Positions 35,112 through 44,427 are shown, counted from the stretch's first letter. The stretch: 64,000 nt of DNA from Oceaniglobus indicus (GCF_002751875.1 NZ_NMZM01000001.1:310001-374000), one strand, 5' to 3'. Notes: generated by a model not told the origin, from the sequence alone. Numbers and translations are program-made.

Positions 35112-35749
35112 GTCCGGAGGCGGAGCGCAAGATGCAATTCCTCTATGCCCTCCGCTCGAAGGGCGTCACCGACATGCGCGTGCTGAACGCCATGGAAAAG
35201 ATCGACCGCGGCGCTTTTGTCAAAGGCCTGTTCGCCGAACGCGCCTATGACGACATGCCCCTGCCCATCGCCTGCGGCCAGACCATCAGCCAGCCGTCGG
35301 TGGTCGGGCTGATGACCCAGGCGCTGGATGTGCAGCCGCGTGACAAGGTTCTCGAGATCGGCACCGGCTCGGGGTATCAGGCGGCGATCCTGTCGCAACT
35401 GGCGCGCCGGGTCTATACCGTGGACCGGCACAAGCGGCTGGTGCGCGCGGCGCGCGAGGTGTTCGACCAGCTGGCGCTGGCCAATGTCACCGCCTTTGCC
35501 GCCGACGGATCGCACGGTTTGCCCGAACAGGCGCCGTTCGACCGCATCCTGGTGACGGCGGCGGCCGAGGATCCGCCCGGTCCGCTCTTGGCGGAATTGC
35601 GTGTCGGCGGTATCATGGTATTGCCCGTGGGGCAGTCGAACGCCGTGCAGACGCTGATCAAGGTCACGCGCCGCGAGGACGGGTTCGATTACGAGGAACT
35701 GCGCCCGGTGCGCTTCGTGCCGCTGCTCGAAGGGTTGGGCCAGGACTGA
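35108..35749 (+). CDS. pcm: Protein-L-isoaspartate O-methyltransferase
   Basis: Repairs isoaspartyl damage in proteins using S-adenosylmethionine. 213 residues from the ATG at 35108, overlapping the surE stop. [19 protein letters not shown] and the SAM motif [15 protein letters not shown] are diagnostic. It ends [11 protein letters not shown], as in the family. Confidence 0.95.
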   Translation: MSPEAERKMQFLYALRSKGVTDMRVLNAMEKIDRGAFVKGLFAERAYDDMPLPIACGQTISQPSVVGLMTQALDVQPRDKVLEIGTGSGYQAAILSQLARRVYTVDRHKRLVRAAREVFDQLALANVTAFAADGSHGLPEQAPFDRILVTAAAEDPPGPLLAELRVGGIMVLPVGQSNAVQTLIKVTRREDGFDYEELRPVRFVPLLEGLGQD

Positions 35750-35833
35750 AGCTGCGCGCCCCCGGCAAGAGGGGCGGGTGAGACAGGCACAGGTGCGCCC
35801 GCGAGGACACCGAAAAACAATCGAGGACGCCCC

Positions 35834-37057
35834 ATGCGCGCAATCCCCCAAGGCCGGACGGCCCGCCGAACAGCCAAGATGACGCTGGTCCTGCCGCTTC
35901 TGGCAAGCGTGGCCTGCACCCAGAACGGCGGCTTCGACTTCGATCTTCGTGACAACCTGGGCAATGCGTTCGACACCAGCAGCGCCGTGATGAACGTGCG
36001 CACCGAGGTCCGCCCGCAGCCCGACAATCGCGGCATCATCTCGTATCCCACCTATCAGGTGGCCGTGGCGCGCAACGGCGACACGCTGCGCACGGTGGCG
36101 GGACGGGTCGGGTTGTCGGTGGATGAGTTGTCGAACTTCAACGCCATGCCGCCGGATCTGCCCCTGCGCCGGGGCCAGGTGATCGCCCTGCCCCGCCGGG
36201 TGGCCGAACCGTCGCCCGCCACGGGGGCCGCCGCGTCGGGCCCGATCCGCCCGACCCAGACGCCGGCCGCGACCGCCCTGCCCGAAAGCGAAGACATCGC
36301 CGTCGCCCCGCTGGACGACCCCGCGACGCCCACGGCACGGCCCGTGCGGCGCACCGAGAAACCATCACTGGCGCAATCGGGCACCGAACCCGTGCGCCAC
36401 AAGGTCAAGCGCGGCGAAACCGCCTATTCCATCGCCCGCACCTATGGCATCCCGGTCAAGGCGCTGGCCGACTGGAACGGCCTGACCGGCGACCTGGCGC
36501 TGCGCGAAGGGCAATACCTGCTGATTCCGGTGGCGGTGGATTCGCCGAAGGCGCAGAACACCACCACCGCGCCCGGCAGCGGCTCGGTCGCGCCGGTGCC
36601 GCCCTCGGCCGCAACGCCCCTGCCCGACGAAGACGCGACGACCGCGCGGCCCAAGGAAACCCCGCCGTCCCCCGCCATGGCCGACGACAAGACGAAAGCC
36701 ACCAAGGCGACCCGGCTGGCGCTGCCCGTCAGCGGCCCGATCATCCGTGCCTATCGCAAGGGCAAGAACGACGGCATCGACATCTCGGCCAGCGCCGGAA
36801 CCGCCGTCGTCGCCGCCGAGGCCGGCGTGGTCGCGGCGATCACCCGCGACACCGACCAGATCCCGATCCTGGTGCTGCGCCACCCCGGCAACATCTTGAC
36901 CGTCTATGCCGGGGTCGACCGGATCACCGTCAACAAGGGGGACACGGTGAAGCGCGGCCAGCAGATCGCCGCCGTGCGCGCCGCCAACCCCGCGGTCCTG
37001 CACTTCGAGGTGCGCGAGGGATTCGAAAGCGTCGACCCCGAGCCCTATGTGAACTGA
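35834..37057 (+). CDS. LysM/M23 lipoprotein, NlpD-like amidase activator
   Basis: 407 residues; GAGGACG before the ATG. Lipobox LLASVAC with Cys28 as lipid site. Two LysM domains (about 73-118: ARNGDTLRTVAGRVGLSVDE; about 184-230: KVKRGETAYSIARTYGIPVK) bind peptidoglycan. Pro/Thr-rich linkers separate them from a C-terminal M23/LytM domain (about 300-405). That domain lacks zinc ligands: the first His is replaced (KNDGIDIS), and the HxH pair has only its second His (AVLHFEVRE). This is as in E. coli NlpD, which activates amidases instead of cutting. Its place after surE-pcm agrees. Confidence 0.88.
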   Translation: MRAIPQGRTARRTAKMTLVLPLLASVACTQNGGFDFDLRDNLGNAFDTSSAVMNVRTEVRPQPDNRGIISYPTYQVAVARNGDTLRTVAGRVGLSVDELSNFNAMPPDLPLRRGQVIALPRRVAEPSPATGAAASGPIRPTQTPAATALPESEDIAVAPLDDPATPTARPVRRTEKPSLAQSGTEPVRHKVKRGETAYSIARTYGIPVKALADWNGLTGDLALREGQYLLIPVAVDSPKAQNTTTAPGSGSVAPVPPSAATPLPDEDATTARPKETPPSPAMADDKTKATKATRLALPVSGPIIRAYRKGKNDGIDISASAGTAVVAAEAGVVAAITRDTDQIPILVLRHPGNILTVYAGVDRITVNKGDTVKRGQQIAAVRAANPAVLHFEVREGFESVDPEPYVN

Positions 37058-37076
37058 TCCGCCATGCCCCAGCGCC

Positions 37077-37118
37077 GGAGCCTCCGGCGGGAGTATTTCG
37101 GTCAATGAGAAGCCGGGG
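37077..37118. repeat. Dispersed repeat, copy 3 (between nlpD-like and the WYL regulator)
   Basis: GCCTCCGGCGGGAGTATTTC, then GGTCAATGAGAAGCCGGGG. CGCCGGA and TCCGGCG just at and before it form a 7-pair hairpin with a 3-base loop. It lies in a convergent gap, where it may help end transcription. Confidence 0.8.
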
Positions 37119-37125
37119 GGGGCGG

Positions 37126-37806
37126 TCAGGTTCCGGCGCGCCGCGCACGAAAATCGATCAGGGTCTTGCCCTGCTCTTCGACGAAAAGCTCGGGGCGGGC
37201 CCGCAGCGCGGTGATGCGATCGACGCGGAACACGCCGAAGTCGCCGGTTTCCTCGCACCAGGCCGTCACGGTCCAGAAGCGCCCCCAGTATTCCAGTTCA
37301 AGCGGGCGCAACGTGCGATGTGTCAGGGTGCCGTCGGCATCGGTGTAATCGACACCGACCTTCTGACGCGCACGGATGGCCGCGCGCAGGTTCGGCATGT
37401 ATGCAAAACCGTTGGCCGCGTCGGTGAAGGGGTAGATCGCGAACCCCCAGCCCTTGGCGGGCGCACTGCGGTCTTCGGGCAGCACCGCGTCGATCTTGGC
37501 CGACAGGGTGGCCGCGGCATCGCGCAACTCGTCATCTGCTGCCGCACCGACAGCGGCAAGGCCCAGGTGCAACGCTTCGAGTTCGGTCATTGTCAGGTTC
37601 AGCGGTGGCAGGGTCACCGGGGCGGTCACCCGGTATCCGATACCGCGTTCGCCCTGCACAGGAACCCCCGACGCCATCAGCGTTTCCATGTCACGATAGA
37701 TCGTGCGCAGCGAAACGCCCAGCCGGTCGGCCATCTTCTGGGCGCGGTGCAAACGCCCGTCGCGCAGGATCTGGATCAGTTCGAAAAGGCGGTCGGTGCG
37801 GCGCAT
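37126..37806 (-). CDS. YafY/WYL-domain transcriptional regulator
   Basis: 226 residues. N-terminal winged helix of the HTH_11/DeoR type (RLFELIQILRDGRLHRAQKMADRLGVSLRTIYRDMETL). A WYL domain follows in the C-terminal half (VDYTDADGTLTHRTLRPLELEYWGRFWTVTAWCEETGDFGVFRVDRI). Convergent with the NlpD-like gene. Targets unknown; no obvious partner gene is next to it. Confidence 0.88.
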   Translation of the reverse strand: MRRTDRLFELIQILRDGRLHRAQKMADRLGVSLRTIYRDMETLMASGVPVQGERGIGYRVTAPVTLPPLNLTMTELEALHLGLAAVGAAADDELRDAAATLSAKIDAVLPEDRSAPAKGWGFAIYPFTDAANGFAYMPNLRAAIRARQKVGVDYTDADGTLTHRTLRPLELEYWGRFWTVTAWCEETGDFGVFRVDRITALRARPELFVEEQGKTLIDFRARRAGT

Positions 37807-38062
37807 GACCCATAGGTCGGCGTCAGGCGCGCCCGGGTCAAGGGTGTCGATCCGGCCACGTGATTCGCGCGACGGGCGGCATCGACCGCCCGCACAACTG
37901 CCAAATACCTGTCAGTTGACCGCTTTATGTCCGACAACCGCTTCACAACGCCGTTGCGACGCCACGATCACGTGCTTTCCCGCTTTCCTGTCGCTGCGCT
38001 GTGCCTTACCAAGGTGGCGTCCTTCGGCGCGATTGCGCCTTAGCCATCAACGGAGCGACCCT

Positions 38063-38326
38063 ATGTTGAACAATATCGGCCTGCCCGGCCTTCTGCTGAT
38101 CGCCGTCGTCGTGCTGGTCCTGTTCGGACGCGGCAAGATTTCATCCCTGATGGGCGAAGTCGGAAAGGGCATCACCGCCTTCAAGCGCGGCGTGAGCGAC
38201 AGCACCAAGGAAATCGAAGACAGCAGCGACACCGTCGAACGCCGCGACAGCAAGACCAACGACGATCTGGCCGCGCCCGCAGTGCAGACGTCGTCTTCCG
38301 AATCCAAGGACAAGACCCAAGTCTGA
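38063..38326 (+). CDS. tatA: Sec-independent protein translocase subunit TatA
   Basis: 87 residues from the ATG at 38063 (CGGAG about 10 bases upstream). Short N-terminal membrane helix LPGLLLIAVVVLVLFGRGKI, then an amphipathic helix with SSLMGEVGKGITAFKRG, then an acidic, Ser-rich tail. It forms the pore of the twin-arginine system, which should export the RR-signal proteins at 8978 and 27744. First gene of a tatABC-DUF815 operon. Confidence 0.95.
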   Translation: MLNNIGLPGLLLIAVVVLVLFGRGKISSLMGEVGKGITAFKRGVSDSTKEIEDSSDTVERRDSKTNDDLAAPAVQTSSSESKDKTQV

Positions 38327-38344
38327 TCGGCAGGAGCCGCCCCA

Positions 38345-38839
38345 ATGTTCGATATCGGCATGACCGAACTGCTGGTGATCGGCGTTGTCGCGCTGATCGT
38401 CGTCGGTCCCAAGGATCTGCCCGGAATGTTCCGGACCCTTGGACGTTTCACCGGCAAGATGCGGGGCATGGCGCGTGAATTCCAGCGCGCCATGGACGAT
38501 GCGGCGGACGAGGCCGGGGTCAAGGACGTGGCGAAGGATCTGCGCAAGGCGACCTCGCCCAAGTCCATGGGGTTGGACAAGCTGAACGCCGCCGCCGACA
38601 AGTTCGAGAAGTGGCAACCCGGTGTGGCGCCGAAGACCGGTGACCGGACCGGCGATGCGCCGAAGGCGAAATCCTATGGTCCGGCGACCGAAACGCTGGC
38701 CGCCGATCGCGCGGCGCAGGGCGATGCGCGGCGGGCCGGTGCGTCCGAGACCGCGGGCGTCGCAAAACCGGCCGCGGAACAGGGGCCGGTGCCCGACCCC
38801 AACGCCCCCGCGACCGACGCTTCAAAGGGTGACGCATGA
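38345..38839 (+). CDS. tatB: Sec-independent protein translocase subunit TatB
   Basis: 164 residues. [20 protein letters not shown] membrane helix followed by [20 protein letters not shown], the TatB pattern (Glu8 in the helix). The C-terminal half is low-complexity Ala/Pro. It forms the signal-recognition complex with TatC, whose start it overlaps by 4 bases. Confidence 0.95.
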   Translation: MFDIGMTELLVIGVVALIVVGPKDLPGMFRTLGRFTGKMRGMAREFQRAMDDAADEAGVKDVAKDLRKATSPKSMGLDKLNAAADKFEKWQPGVAPKTGDRTGDAPKAKSYGPATETLAADRAAQGDARRAGASETAGVAKPAAEQGPVPDPNAPATDASKGDA

Positions 38840-39786
38840 GCGATCAGGACGAGCTTGAGGATTCCGGCGCGCCGCTGATCGAGCATCTGGCCGAACTGCG
38901 CACCCGGCTGATCCGGTCGGTCGCGGCCTTCATCGTCGGCATCGTTGTCGCCTTCGTTGTGGCCGAGCCGATCCTGCAATTCCTGGTCCGCCCCATCGAA
39001 GCGACGTTGCGCGACCTCGGCGACCCTGCACCGACGCTGCAATATACCTCGCCTCAAGAATACCTGTTCACGCTGTTCCGCATCTCCATGGTGTTCGGCT
39101 TCGGCCTGGCCTTTCCGGTGATCGCCCACCAGATGTGGCGGTTCGTGGCGCCCGGATTGTATCGCACCGAGAAATCGGCGTTCCTGCCGTTCCTGATCGC
39201 ATCGCCGGTGATGTTCCTGCTGGGCGCCTCGTTCGCCCAGTTCGTGGTGACCCCGTTGGCGATGAAGTTCTTTCTGGGCTTTGCCGACATTTCGTCGATC
39301 TTTGCCGGGCTGATGCGAACCGCGGTCGGCACCCTGCCCGACAACGCCGCCGTCGTGGCCCGCGAGGCCCTGCCCGAAACCAGTGAAGGCGTCCGGATCA
39401 CCTTTTTCGGCAAGGTGAACGAAAGCCTTGATATCACGCTCAAGTTCATCATCGCCTTCGGGCTTTGCTTCCAGCTGCCCGTGTTGCTGACGCTGATGGG
39501 CAAGGCCGGGTTGGTGTCGTCGCGCGGGCTGGCTGACGTGCGCAAATACGCTGTGGTCGCGATCCTGTTGCTGGCCGCGCTGGTGACACCGCCCGACGTG
39601 GTGACCCAGTTGATCCTGTTCAGCGTGGTCTACGGGCTTTACGAAATCTCGATCCAACTCGTCAAACGTGTCGAACGCAAACGCACGGACGAGTTGCGCA
39701 AGGCCGGCATCCTGGACGAAGACGAAGAGCTTTGGGACGATATCGAAGCCGAAGCCGAAGAAGACGAGGACGATACCACCAAATGA
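38836..39786 (+). CDS. tatC: Sec-independent protein translocase subunit TatC
   Basis: 316 residues with six membrane helices. The N-terminal signature [15 protein letters not shown] and the first periplasmic loop with [15 protein letters not shown] are typical. It is longer than E. coli TatC, with a larger loop (about 155-190) and a charged C-terminal tail rich in Glu and Asp (about 280-316). It overlaps tatB and the DUF815 gene by 4 bases each. Confidence 0.95.
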   Translation: MSDQDELEDSGAPLIEHLAELRTRLIRSVAAFIVGIVVAFVVAEPILQFLVRPIEATLRDLGDPAPTLQYTSPQEYLFTLFRISMVFGFGLAFPVIAHQMWRFVAPGLYRTEKSAFLPFLIASPVMFLLGASFAQFVVTPLAMKFFLGFADISSIFAGLMRTAVGTLPDNAAVVAREALPETSEGVRITFFGKVNESLDITLKFIIAFGLCFQLPVLLTLMGKAGLVSSRGLADVRKYAVVAILLLAALVTPPDVVTQLILFSVVYGLYEISIQLVKRVERKRTDELRKAGILDEDEELWDDIEAEAEEDEDDTTK

Positions 39787-40625
39787 ACCAGGACGCCCTG
39801 ATCCGCATCGCCGACGCCCTTGAACGCATGTCGCCCCCGCCCCTTGAAGCGCCGGATTTCGACGCTGCGGATGCCTTTGTCTGGCATGTGGCGCCGGATC
39901 GTCTGAGCCCGGTCGAGAAGGTCAACCGCGTCGATCTGGCGCTGCTGGTCGGCATCGATCGGTCCCGCGACACGTTGCTGGAAAACACGCTTCGCTTCGC
40001 GCGGGGCCTGCCGGCGAACAACGCGCTGCTGTGGGGCGCGCGCGGAATGGGGAAATCGAGCCTGGTCAAGGCGATCCATGCCGAAGCGGTGCACCGGGGC
40101 CACCCGCTGAAGGTGGTCGAGGTTCAGCGCGAAGACCTGCCCTCGATCGGACGATTGCTGAGCCTGCTGCGCCCTGCGCCGTTCCGCTTTGTGCTGTTTT
40201 GCGACGATCTGTCGTTTTCCCATGATGACCAGCACTACAAGTCGCTCAAGGCGGTGCTGGATGGCGGGATCGAGGGGCGGCCCGACAACGTGGTGTTCTA
40301 CGCGACATCGAACCGCCGCCACCTCATGCCGCGCGACATGATCGAAAACGAGCGCCAAAGTGCGATAAACCCGTCGGAGGCGGTCGAGGAGAAGGTATCG
40401 CTGTCGGATCGGTTCGGCCTGTGGCTGGGCTTCCATCCCTGCACCCAGGAAGAATATCTGGGCATGATCGCCGGCTACTGCGACGCCCACGGGATCGACA
40501 TCGATGCCGAAACCCTGCGTGCCGAAGCGATCGAATGGCAAGCCACACGCGGCGGGCGCTCGGGACGGGTGGCGTGGCAGTATTTCACCGATCTTGCCGG
40601 CCGTCGCGGGGTCGCACTCGACTGA
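39783..40625 (+). CDS. DUF815 family AAA-type ATPase
   Basis: 280 residues from the ATG at 39783, overlapping the tatC stop (ATGA). Walker A is GARGMGKSSLVKA. FRFVLFCDDLSF is the Walker-B-like strand, and VVFYATSNRRHLMPRDM is sensor-1-like. The family is widespread in Proteobacteria and has no firm function. The tight coupling to tatC here suggests shared expression, though no direct link to Tat export is established. Confidence 0.88.
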   Translation: MNQDALIRIADALERMSPPPLEAPDFDAADAFVWHVAPDRLSPVEKVNRVDLALLVGIDRSRDTLLENTLRFARGLPANNALLWGARGMGKSSLVKAIHAEAVHRGHPLKVVEVQREDLPSIGRLLSLLRPAPFRFVLFCDDLSFSHDDQHYKSLKAVLDGGIEGRPDNVVFYATSNRRHLMPRDMIENERQSAINPSEAVEEKVSLSDRFGLWLGFHPCTQEEYLGMIAGYCDAHGIDIDAETLRAEAIEWQATRGGRSGRVAWQYFTDLAGRRGVALD

Positions 40626-40646
40626 CGCCGCGGGTAGAGAGCAAAG

Positions 40647-40690
40647 GCGCCTCCGGCGGGAGTATTTTAGCAAGAAAAAGCCGGGCGGCG
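40647..40690. repeat. Dispersed repeat, copy 4 (after the DUF815 gene)
   Basis: GCCTCCGGCGGGAGTATTTT, then AGCAAGAAAAAGCCGGGCGG. Same orientation relative to the preceding gene as copy 3. CGCC/GGCG can pair around TCC, and UAUUUU follows shortly after. Confidence 0.8.
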
Positions 40691-40730
40691 CTTGCCATTC
40701 AGCATTCTGCTTTCATCCCGCATTTGATTT

Positions 40731-40764
40731 CTAATTGATCGAAATACGCCCCCGCGGGTGGCGT
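40731..40764. repeat. Dispersed repeat, copy 5 (inverted, facing copy 4)
   Basis: CTAATTGATCGAAATACGCC, then CCCGCGGGTGGCG, a diverged copy in the opposite orientation to copy 4. The two copies face each other across the gap between convergent genes, one at each 3' end. Confidence 0.55.
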
Positions 40765-40771
40765 CCTGCCC

Positions 40772-41878
40772 TCAGGCCATGGCCCGGGCGCTGCCGATCT
40801 TGCGCGGGAAGACAAAGCAACGCTCGCGCCGGATCATCAGCCAAAGCGGCGTGCCGCGCTTTGGCAGGAAGACCGACGGGACCGTCGCGCTGATCAGCGA
40901 GCCGTCGAAGTCCAGCCTGAATTCGACCAGGCTTTCCTTGCCGATGAAACGCGCGCGTTCGACGACAGCGCGGGCGGCGGTGCCGTCGGCGGCGGTCGGA
41001 AGCGGCCCCTTGCCGGCGCGGTCGAAATCGATCCGCACGTGCTGTGGGCGAATGACGATGTCGACGGGCGTGCCATCGGGCACGCCGGGGGCGAGGAACT
41101 GGCCGAAGGCGGTGTTGGTCAGCGCACCCTCGACCGTTCCTTCGATCACGTTGATGTCGCTGAAGAACGCGGCGGCGGCGCGGTCGGCCGGGGCGTTGTA
41201 GATGTTATAGGGTGCGCCCACCTGCACCACCCGGCCGGCGCGCATCAGGGCGATTTCATCCGCCATGCGCATCGCCTCTTCGGGCTCGTGGGTGACCAGC
41301 AAGACCGCGGTGCCTTCCTCTTTCAGGATCGACAGGGTTTCGTCGCGGATGCCGTCGCGCAGACGGTTGTCGAGGCCGGAAAAGGGTTCGTCCATCAACA
41401 TCACCTTGGGGCGCGGCGCGATGGCGCGCGCGAGGGCGACGCGCTGCTGCTCGCCCCCTGACAACTCGTGCGGCCAGGCATCCATGAACCGGCTCAGCGA
41501 CACCCGTTCCAGCAACTCCTCGACACGGGCGCGCCGCACGGCCTTGGGGCCGCTCAGGCCGAAGGCCACGTTGGCGGCCACGGTCAGGTGCGGAAACAGT
41601 GCGAAGTCCTGGAACATCAAGCCGATGGACCGGTCCTCGGGCGGCACCCGGGTCTGGGTGTCGCAGACCAGGCGACCGTCGACCCAGATCCGCCCCGAAT
41701 CCTGTTGATCGACACCCGCGATGATCCGCAGCGTCGTCGACTTGCCACATCCCGAGGGGCCCAGCAGGCAGGTCACCTGCCCCGGCATCACCGACAGCGA
41801 CACGTCGTCCACGACCCGTCTGCCATCATAGCTTCGGGTGATGTTCTCGACTTTAAGACGGGGGGTGATGTCTTTCAC
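40772..41878 (-). CDS. ABC transporter ATP-binding protein (Fe3+/FbpC-like)
   Basis: 368 residues from GTG 41878 (KDITPRLKVENITRSYDG follows). AAAGG eight bases before it supports this start over longer in-frame options. Walker A GPSGCGKST at 40-48, signature LSGGEQQRVALARA, Walker B VMLMDEPFSGLD, and a C-terminal TOBE-type regulatory domain (DIVIRPQHVRIDF). The spacing resembles the iron(III)/putrescine/sulfate class. No permease or binding protein is adjacent, so it is an orphan ATPase. Confidence 0.88.
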   Translation of the reverse strand: MKDITPRLKVENITRSYDGRRVVDDVSLSVMPGQVTCLLGPSGCGKSTTLRIIAGVDQQDSGRIWVDGRLVCDTQTRVPPEDRSIGLMFQDFALFPHLTVAANVAFGLSGPKAVRRARVEELLERVSLSRFMDAWPHELSGGEQQRVALARAIAPRPKVMLMDEPFSGLDNRLRDGIRDETLSILKEEGTAVLLVTHEPEEAMRMADEIALMRAGRVVQVGAPYNIYNAPADRAAAAFFSDINVIEGTVEGALTNTAFGQFLAPGVPDGTPVDIVIRPQHVRIDFDRAGKGPLPTAADGTAARAVVERARFIGKESLVEFRLDFDGSLISATVPSVFLPKRGTPLWLMIRRERCFVFPRKIGSARAMA

Positions 41879-42236
41879 CGTCGCGACCTTTCGCAAAATC
41901 CGAGCGTTTGCGTCGGACAAGCGGCAGGTAACAGCGTCCGCGCCCTGCATCAACCCTGTGGCGCGATCCGTGGTGTCCGGACGTGCCGAACCGTTGTCGC
42001 ACCCTCGCCCACAACGCACCGGATCACGCCGCCGACGATTCGCCAGGCCGCAAATCGGTGAACAACGCGGCCGTGGATCAGGCGCTGTTGCTTGCATCGG
42101 GACAATCCGCAGCGCGGGGGCCGGGTCAGGCCCCATAAATTGACCGCAGGCGGGGTCGCCCTTAATGTAATTTCAACACGGGGGTGCAAGAGTTTGGGGG
42201 CCGGTGAAAATCTGTTCGCCGGAAAGGACGCAAGGC
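41879..42236. other. Non-coding gap between the ABC ATPase and Hint genes
   Basis: About 360 bases of divergent intergenic DNA. It contains one good plus-strand promoter (42140-42168) and an A/T-richer stretch around 42160-42180. No small gene or RNA could be supported. Confidence 0.6.
42140..42168 (+). promoter_or_regulatory. Promoter of the Hint-domain gene
   Basis: TTGACC at 42140-42145, a 17-base spacer, TAATGT at 42163-42168. The predicted start near 42175 gives a leader of about 60 bases before the ATG at 42237. Confidence 0.55.
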
Positions 42237-43265
42237 ATGTCGCTGTCAATGGATCATATCGGGACGTTTTCGGAAGAGCCGGCGCAGAGTTTGCCGGTGT
42301 TCCATGCCGACCTGTTTCGCGTCGTCGATGGTGCGAACCTCGGCGATCCGATGGGCCATGCCGGCGACCTAATGCTGGGCGATATCTACATGCTGACGCC
42401 CGGCGCGCGGCGCACGCGCCTGGCCGTCACCGCCAGCGGCGCATCCGGGGCCCTGACGATCGCGCCGGGCACCGAATGTGGCAGCCCTGGCGCCATGGTC
42501 CACCTGGATTGCTGCGCCACGTTGATGAGCCCGGACGGCACGACGGTCGAGGCATTGGTGCTGGTCGAACTCGACGACACGCAAACCGCCATCGCCGACG
42601 TCCGCCTGTTCCCGCTGGCCAAGCTGAAACCGCGTCTGGGATATGCCTTGGTCGCGCTGGATCGCGCGGCGGCACGGGCCCGTTTCGCGGAAGCGGCCTG
42701 TGTGTCGTTCACCCGCGGCACGCGGATCACGCTGGCGTCTGGCCGGATGGCGCCGATCGAAACGCTTGCGGCGGGCCAATCCGTGCTGACGCGCGATCAC
42801 GGGCCGCAGAAGATCCGCTGGATCGGTCAACAAACGGTGCGCGCCCACGGGGCCTTTGCGCCGATCCGGATCAAGGCCGGCACCCTGCGCAACGAGGAAG
42901 ACCTGATCGTCAGCCCGAACCACCGTCTGTTCGTCTATCAGCGGCGGGACACCCTGAAGGCGGGGCGTGCCGAGGTTCTGATCAAGGCCAAATACCTTCT
43001 GAACGACGACACTGTGACGCGCACCGACGGCGGGTTCGTGGATTATTTCCAACTGCTCTTTGATCGGCACGAAATCATCTATGCCGAAGGCATTGCCGCC
43101 GAAAGCCTGATGGTGGACACCCGCACGCGGCCCGCCCTGCCCTCCGAGCTTCAAGCGCAGCTTGCCGTGCACGACAACCGGACCGATGCGTTGGGCTATA
43201 CCCTGCCCCGTGCCGGAACCGCCGGGCAGATGCTGAACCTGCTGCAAAACGCAACACGCCGATAG
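42237..43265 (+). CDS. Hint (Hedgehog/intein) domain protein
   Basis: 342 residues from the ATG at 42237 (AAGGA and AAGG upstream). An N-terminal part of unknown fold (1-145) is followed by a Hint domain (about 154-300): SFTRGTRITLASGRMAPIET, VLTRDHGPQKIRWIGQQT and IVSPNHRLFVY, the block with the conserved His. Where self-cleaving Hint domains start with Cys, this one has Ser157 (ACVSFTRGT), with Cys155 two residues earlier. Such proteins are common in Roseobacters, often in secreted or calcium-binding contexts, but no RTX repeats are present here. Confidence 0.85.
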   Translation: MSLSMDHIGTFSEEPAQSLPVFHADLFRVVDGANLGDPMGHAGDLMLGDIYMLTPGARRTRLAVTASGASGALTIAPGTECGSPGAMVHLDCCATLMSPDGTTVEALVLVELDDTQTAIADVRLFPLAKLKPRLGYALVALDRAAARARFAEAACVSFTRGTRITLASGRMAPIETLAAGQSVLTRDHGPQKIRWIGQQTVRAHGAFAPIRIKAGTLRNEEDLIVSPNHRLFVYQRRDTLKAGRAEVLIKAKYLLNDDTVTRTDGGFVDYFQLLFDRHEIIYAEGIAAESLMVDTRTRPALPSELQAQLAVHDNRTDALGYTLPRAGTAGQMLNLLQNATRR

Positions 43266-43281
43266 ACGGGCGGCGGGCACG

Positions 43282-43650
43282 TCAGACGGAATAGAAGAAC
43301 TGCTCGCGCACAATCTTGCCGTCTTTGACGGTATAGACGGCAACTTCCCTGAACGTGCTGCGCGTGCCGCTGTCTTTCATCGTCGAGTCCACTTCAAAGA
43401 TCACCGCAAACCGGTCGTCGCCATGGGTAAACGGTCCTTCGACACTGCTGCTGTGCACGTCCACGTTTTCGTTCCACCACGCGTGTTTGGCCCGGATCCC
43501 GTCAAGACCCACGGTCACGGCATCGCCACCCGGTGGCGCCACCGCTTCCACCGACACGGCGTCGGCGGCATAGATCGTATCGAGAAGGTCTGACTCGCGA
43601 TGGGCGCGGCACGCGGCGACAAGAGTTTCCGCGATCGTTTTCAGGTCCAT
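43282..43650 (-). CDS. NTF2-like/SnoaL-fold protein
   Basis: 122 residues from the ATG at 43650 (GAGGGG upstream). Small cone-fold domain: an N-terminal helix pair (TIAETLVAACRAHRESDLLDTIY), then strands with GLDGIRAKHAWWNENVDVHS and VAVYTVKDGKIVREQFFYSV. Such proteins act as small isomerases or binding domains; the substrate is unknown. Convergent with the Hint gene, 16 bases apart. Confidence 0.75.
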   Translation of the reverse strand: MDLKTIAETLVAACRAHRESDLLDTIYAADAVSVEAVAPPGGDAVTVGLDGIRAKHAWWNENVDVHSSSVEGPFTHGDDRFAVIFEVDSTMKDSGTRSTFREVAVYTVKDGKIVREQFFYSV

Positions 43651-43733
43651 TCCACCCCTCACTGGTCCTCTATCTCGTGTGGCCGCTGCCATGGTCAAGC
43701 GTGACGCCCGGCCATGGCATGATCGCATGGGTG

Positions 43734-44315
43734 TTATCGTCTTCCGACGAATTCGCCGAGGAATGGCGCGCGTTGGCCGTTCGACGTGACGTTGCCGATC
43801 ACTTCACCCCCGACGAAACCCTGGTTGGCGCCATAGAAATCACCTTCCAGCTGACCGTTGACATCATAGGTCTGGTTGTTGCCGGCCAGCCGTCCGTTGA
43901 CAGCGCTTGAGAAGGTATAGTCGACGTCGGGATTGATATTCCGCCGGATCGGACCGTCGGCGACGATCAGTGCACCAGTATATCGCGTGCCGTCTTCCTC
44001 GACGAAATCGTCCATGGTTCCGCCGACCGTGCTGTTGGCGAAGTTCGCCCGCAGTTCCAGATCGCCGACGACGGTCGTCGTTTCACTGCCCACGCCGGGC
44101 AGTTCCGCAGCAACGACACCGTCGTATTCCGCGCCACCACTGGTGGGCAGGTTGGCCGGATCCGAATAATTTTGGCCGGTTTGCTCGTTCAGAAGGCGCA
44201 CGAGGGCTTCGCCCTCCGCGAACCGGCTGGCATAGCTGTCGTTATCGACACTGCTTCCGCCGCAGGCGGTCAGGGCCAAAAATCCGCAGAGGGCGGCGGG
44301 GATACTGTAACGCAT
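43734..44315 (-). CDS. Transferrin-binding-protein-like (TbpB barrel) lipoprotein
   Basis: 193 residues from the ATG at 44315 (GGAGACG upstream); a longer frame adds four codons. Lipobox ALTAC with Cys18. The mature part looks like an eight-stranded TbpB-type barrel: VGDLELRANFANSTVGGTMDD, NGQLEGDFYGANQGFVGGEVIG and FLGEFVGRR. The family is common in marine alphaproteobacteria. A surface location is possible but not shown. It diverges from prfC. Confidence 0.75.
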   Translation of the reverse strand: MRYSIPAALCGFLALTACGGSSVDNDSYASRFAEGEALVRLLNEQTGQNYSDPANLPTSGGAEYDGVVAAELPGVGSETTTVVGDLELRANFANSTVGGTMDDFVEEDGTRYTGALIVADGPIRRNINPDVDYTFSSAVNGRLAGNNQTYDVNGQLEGDFYGANQGFVGGEVIGNVTSNGQRAPFLGEFVGRR

Positions 44316-44427
44316 GATCGTCTCCAAGAGGTGAAATGCCGGGCCAGAATCGCGGCATTCCGCCTTATGATGCGCAAGCGTGGCACCGCGCCATCAGATT
44401 TCGGATCGGTGTGAAAAAATCGCTCCA

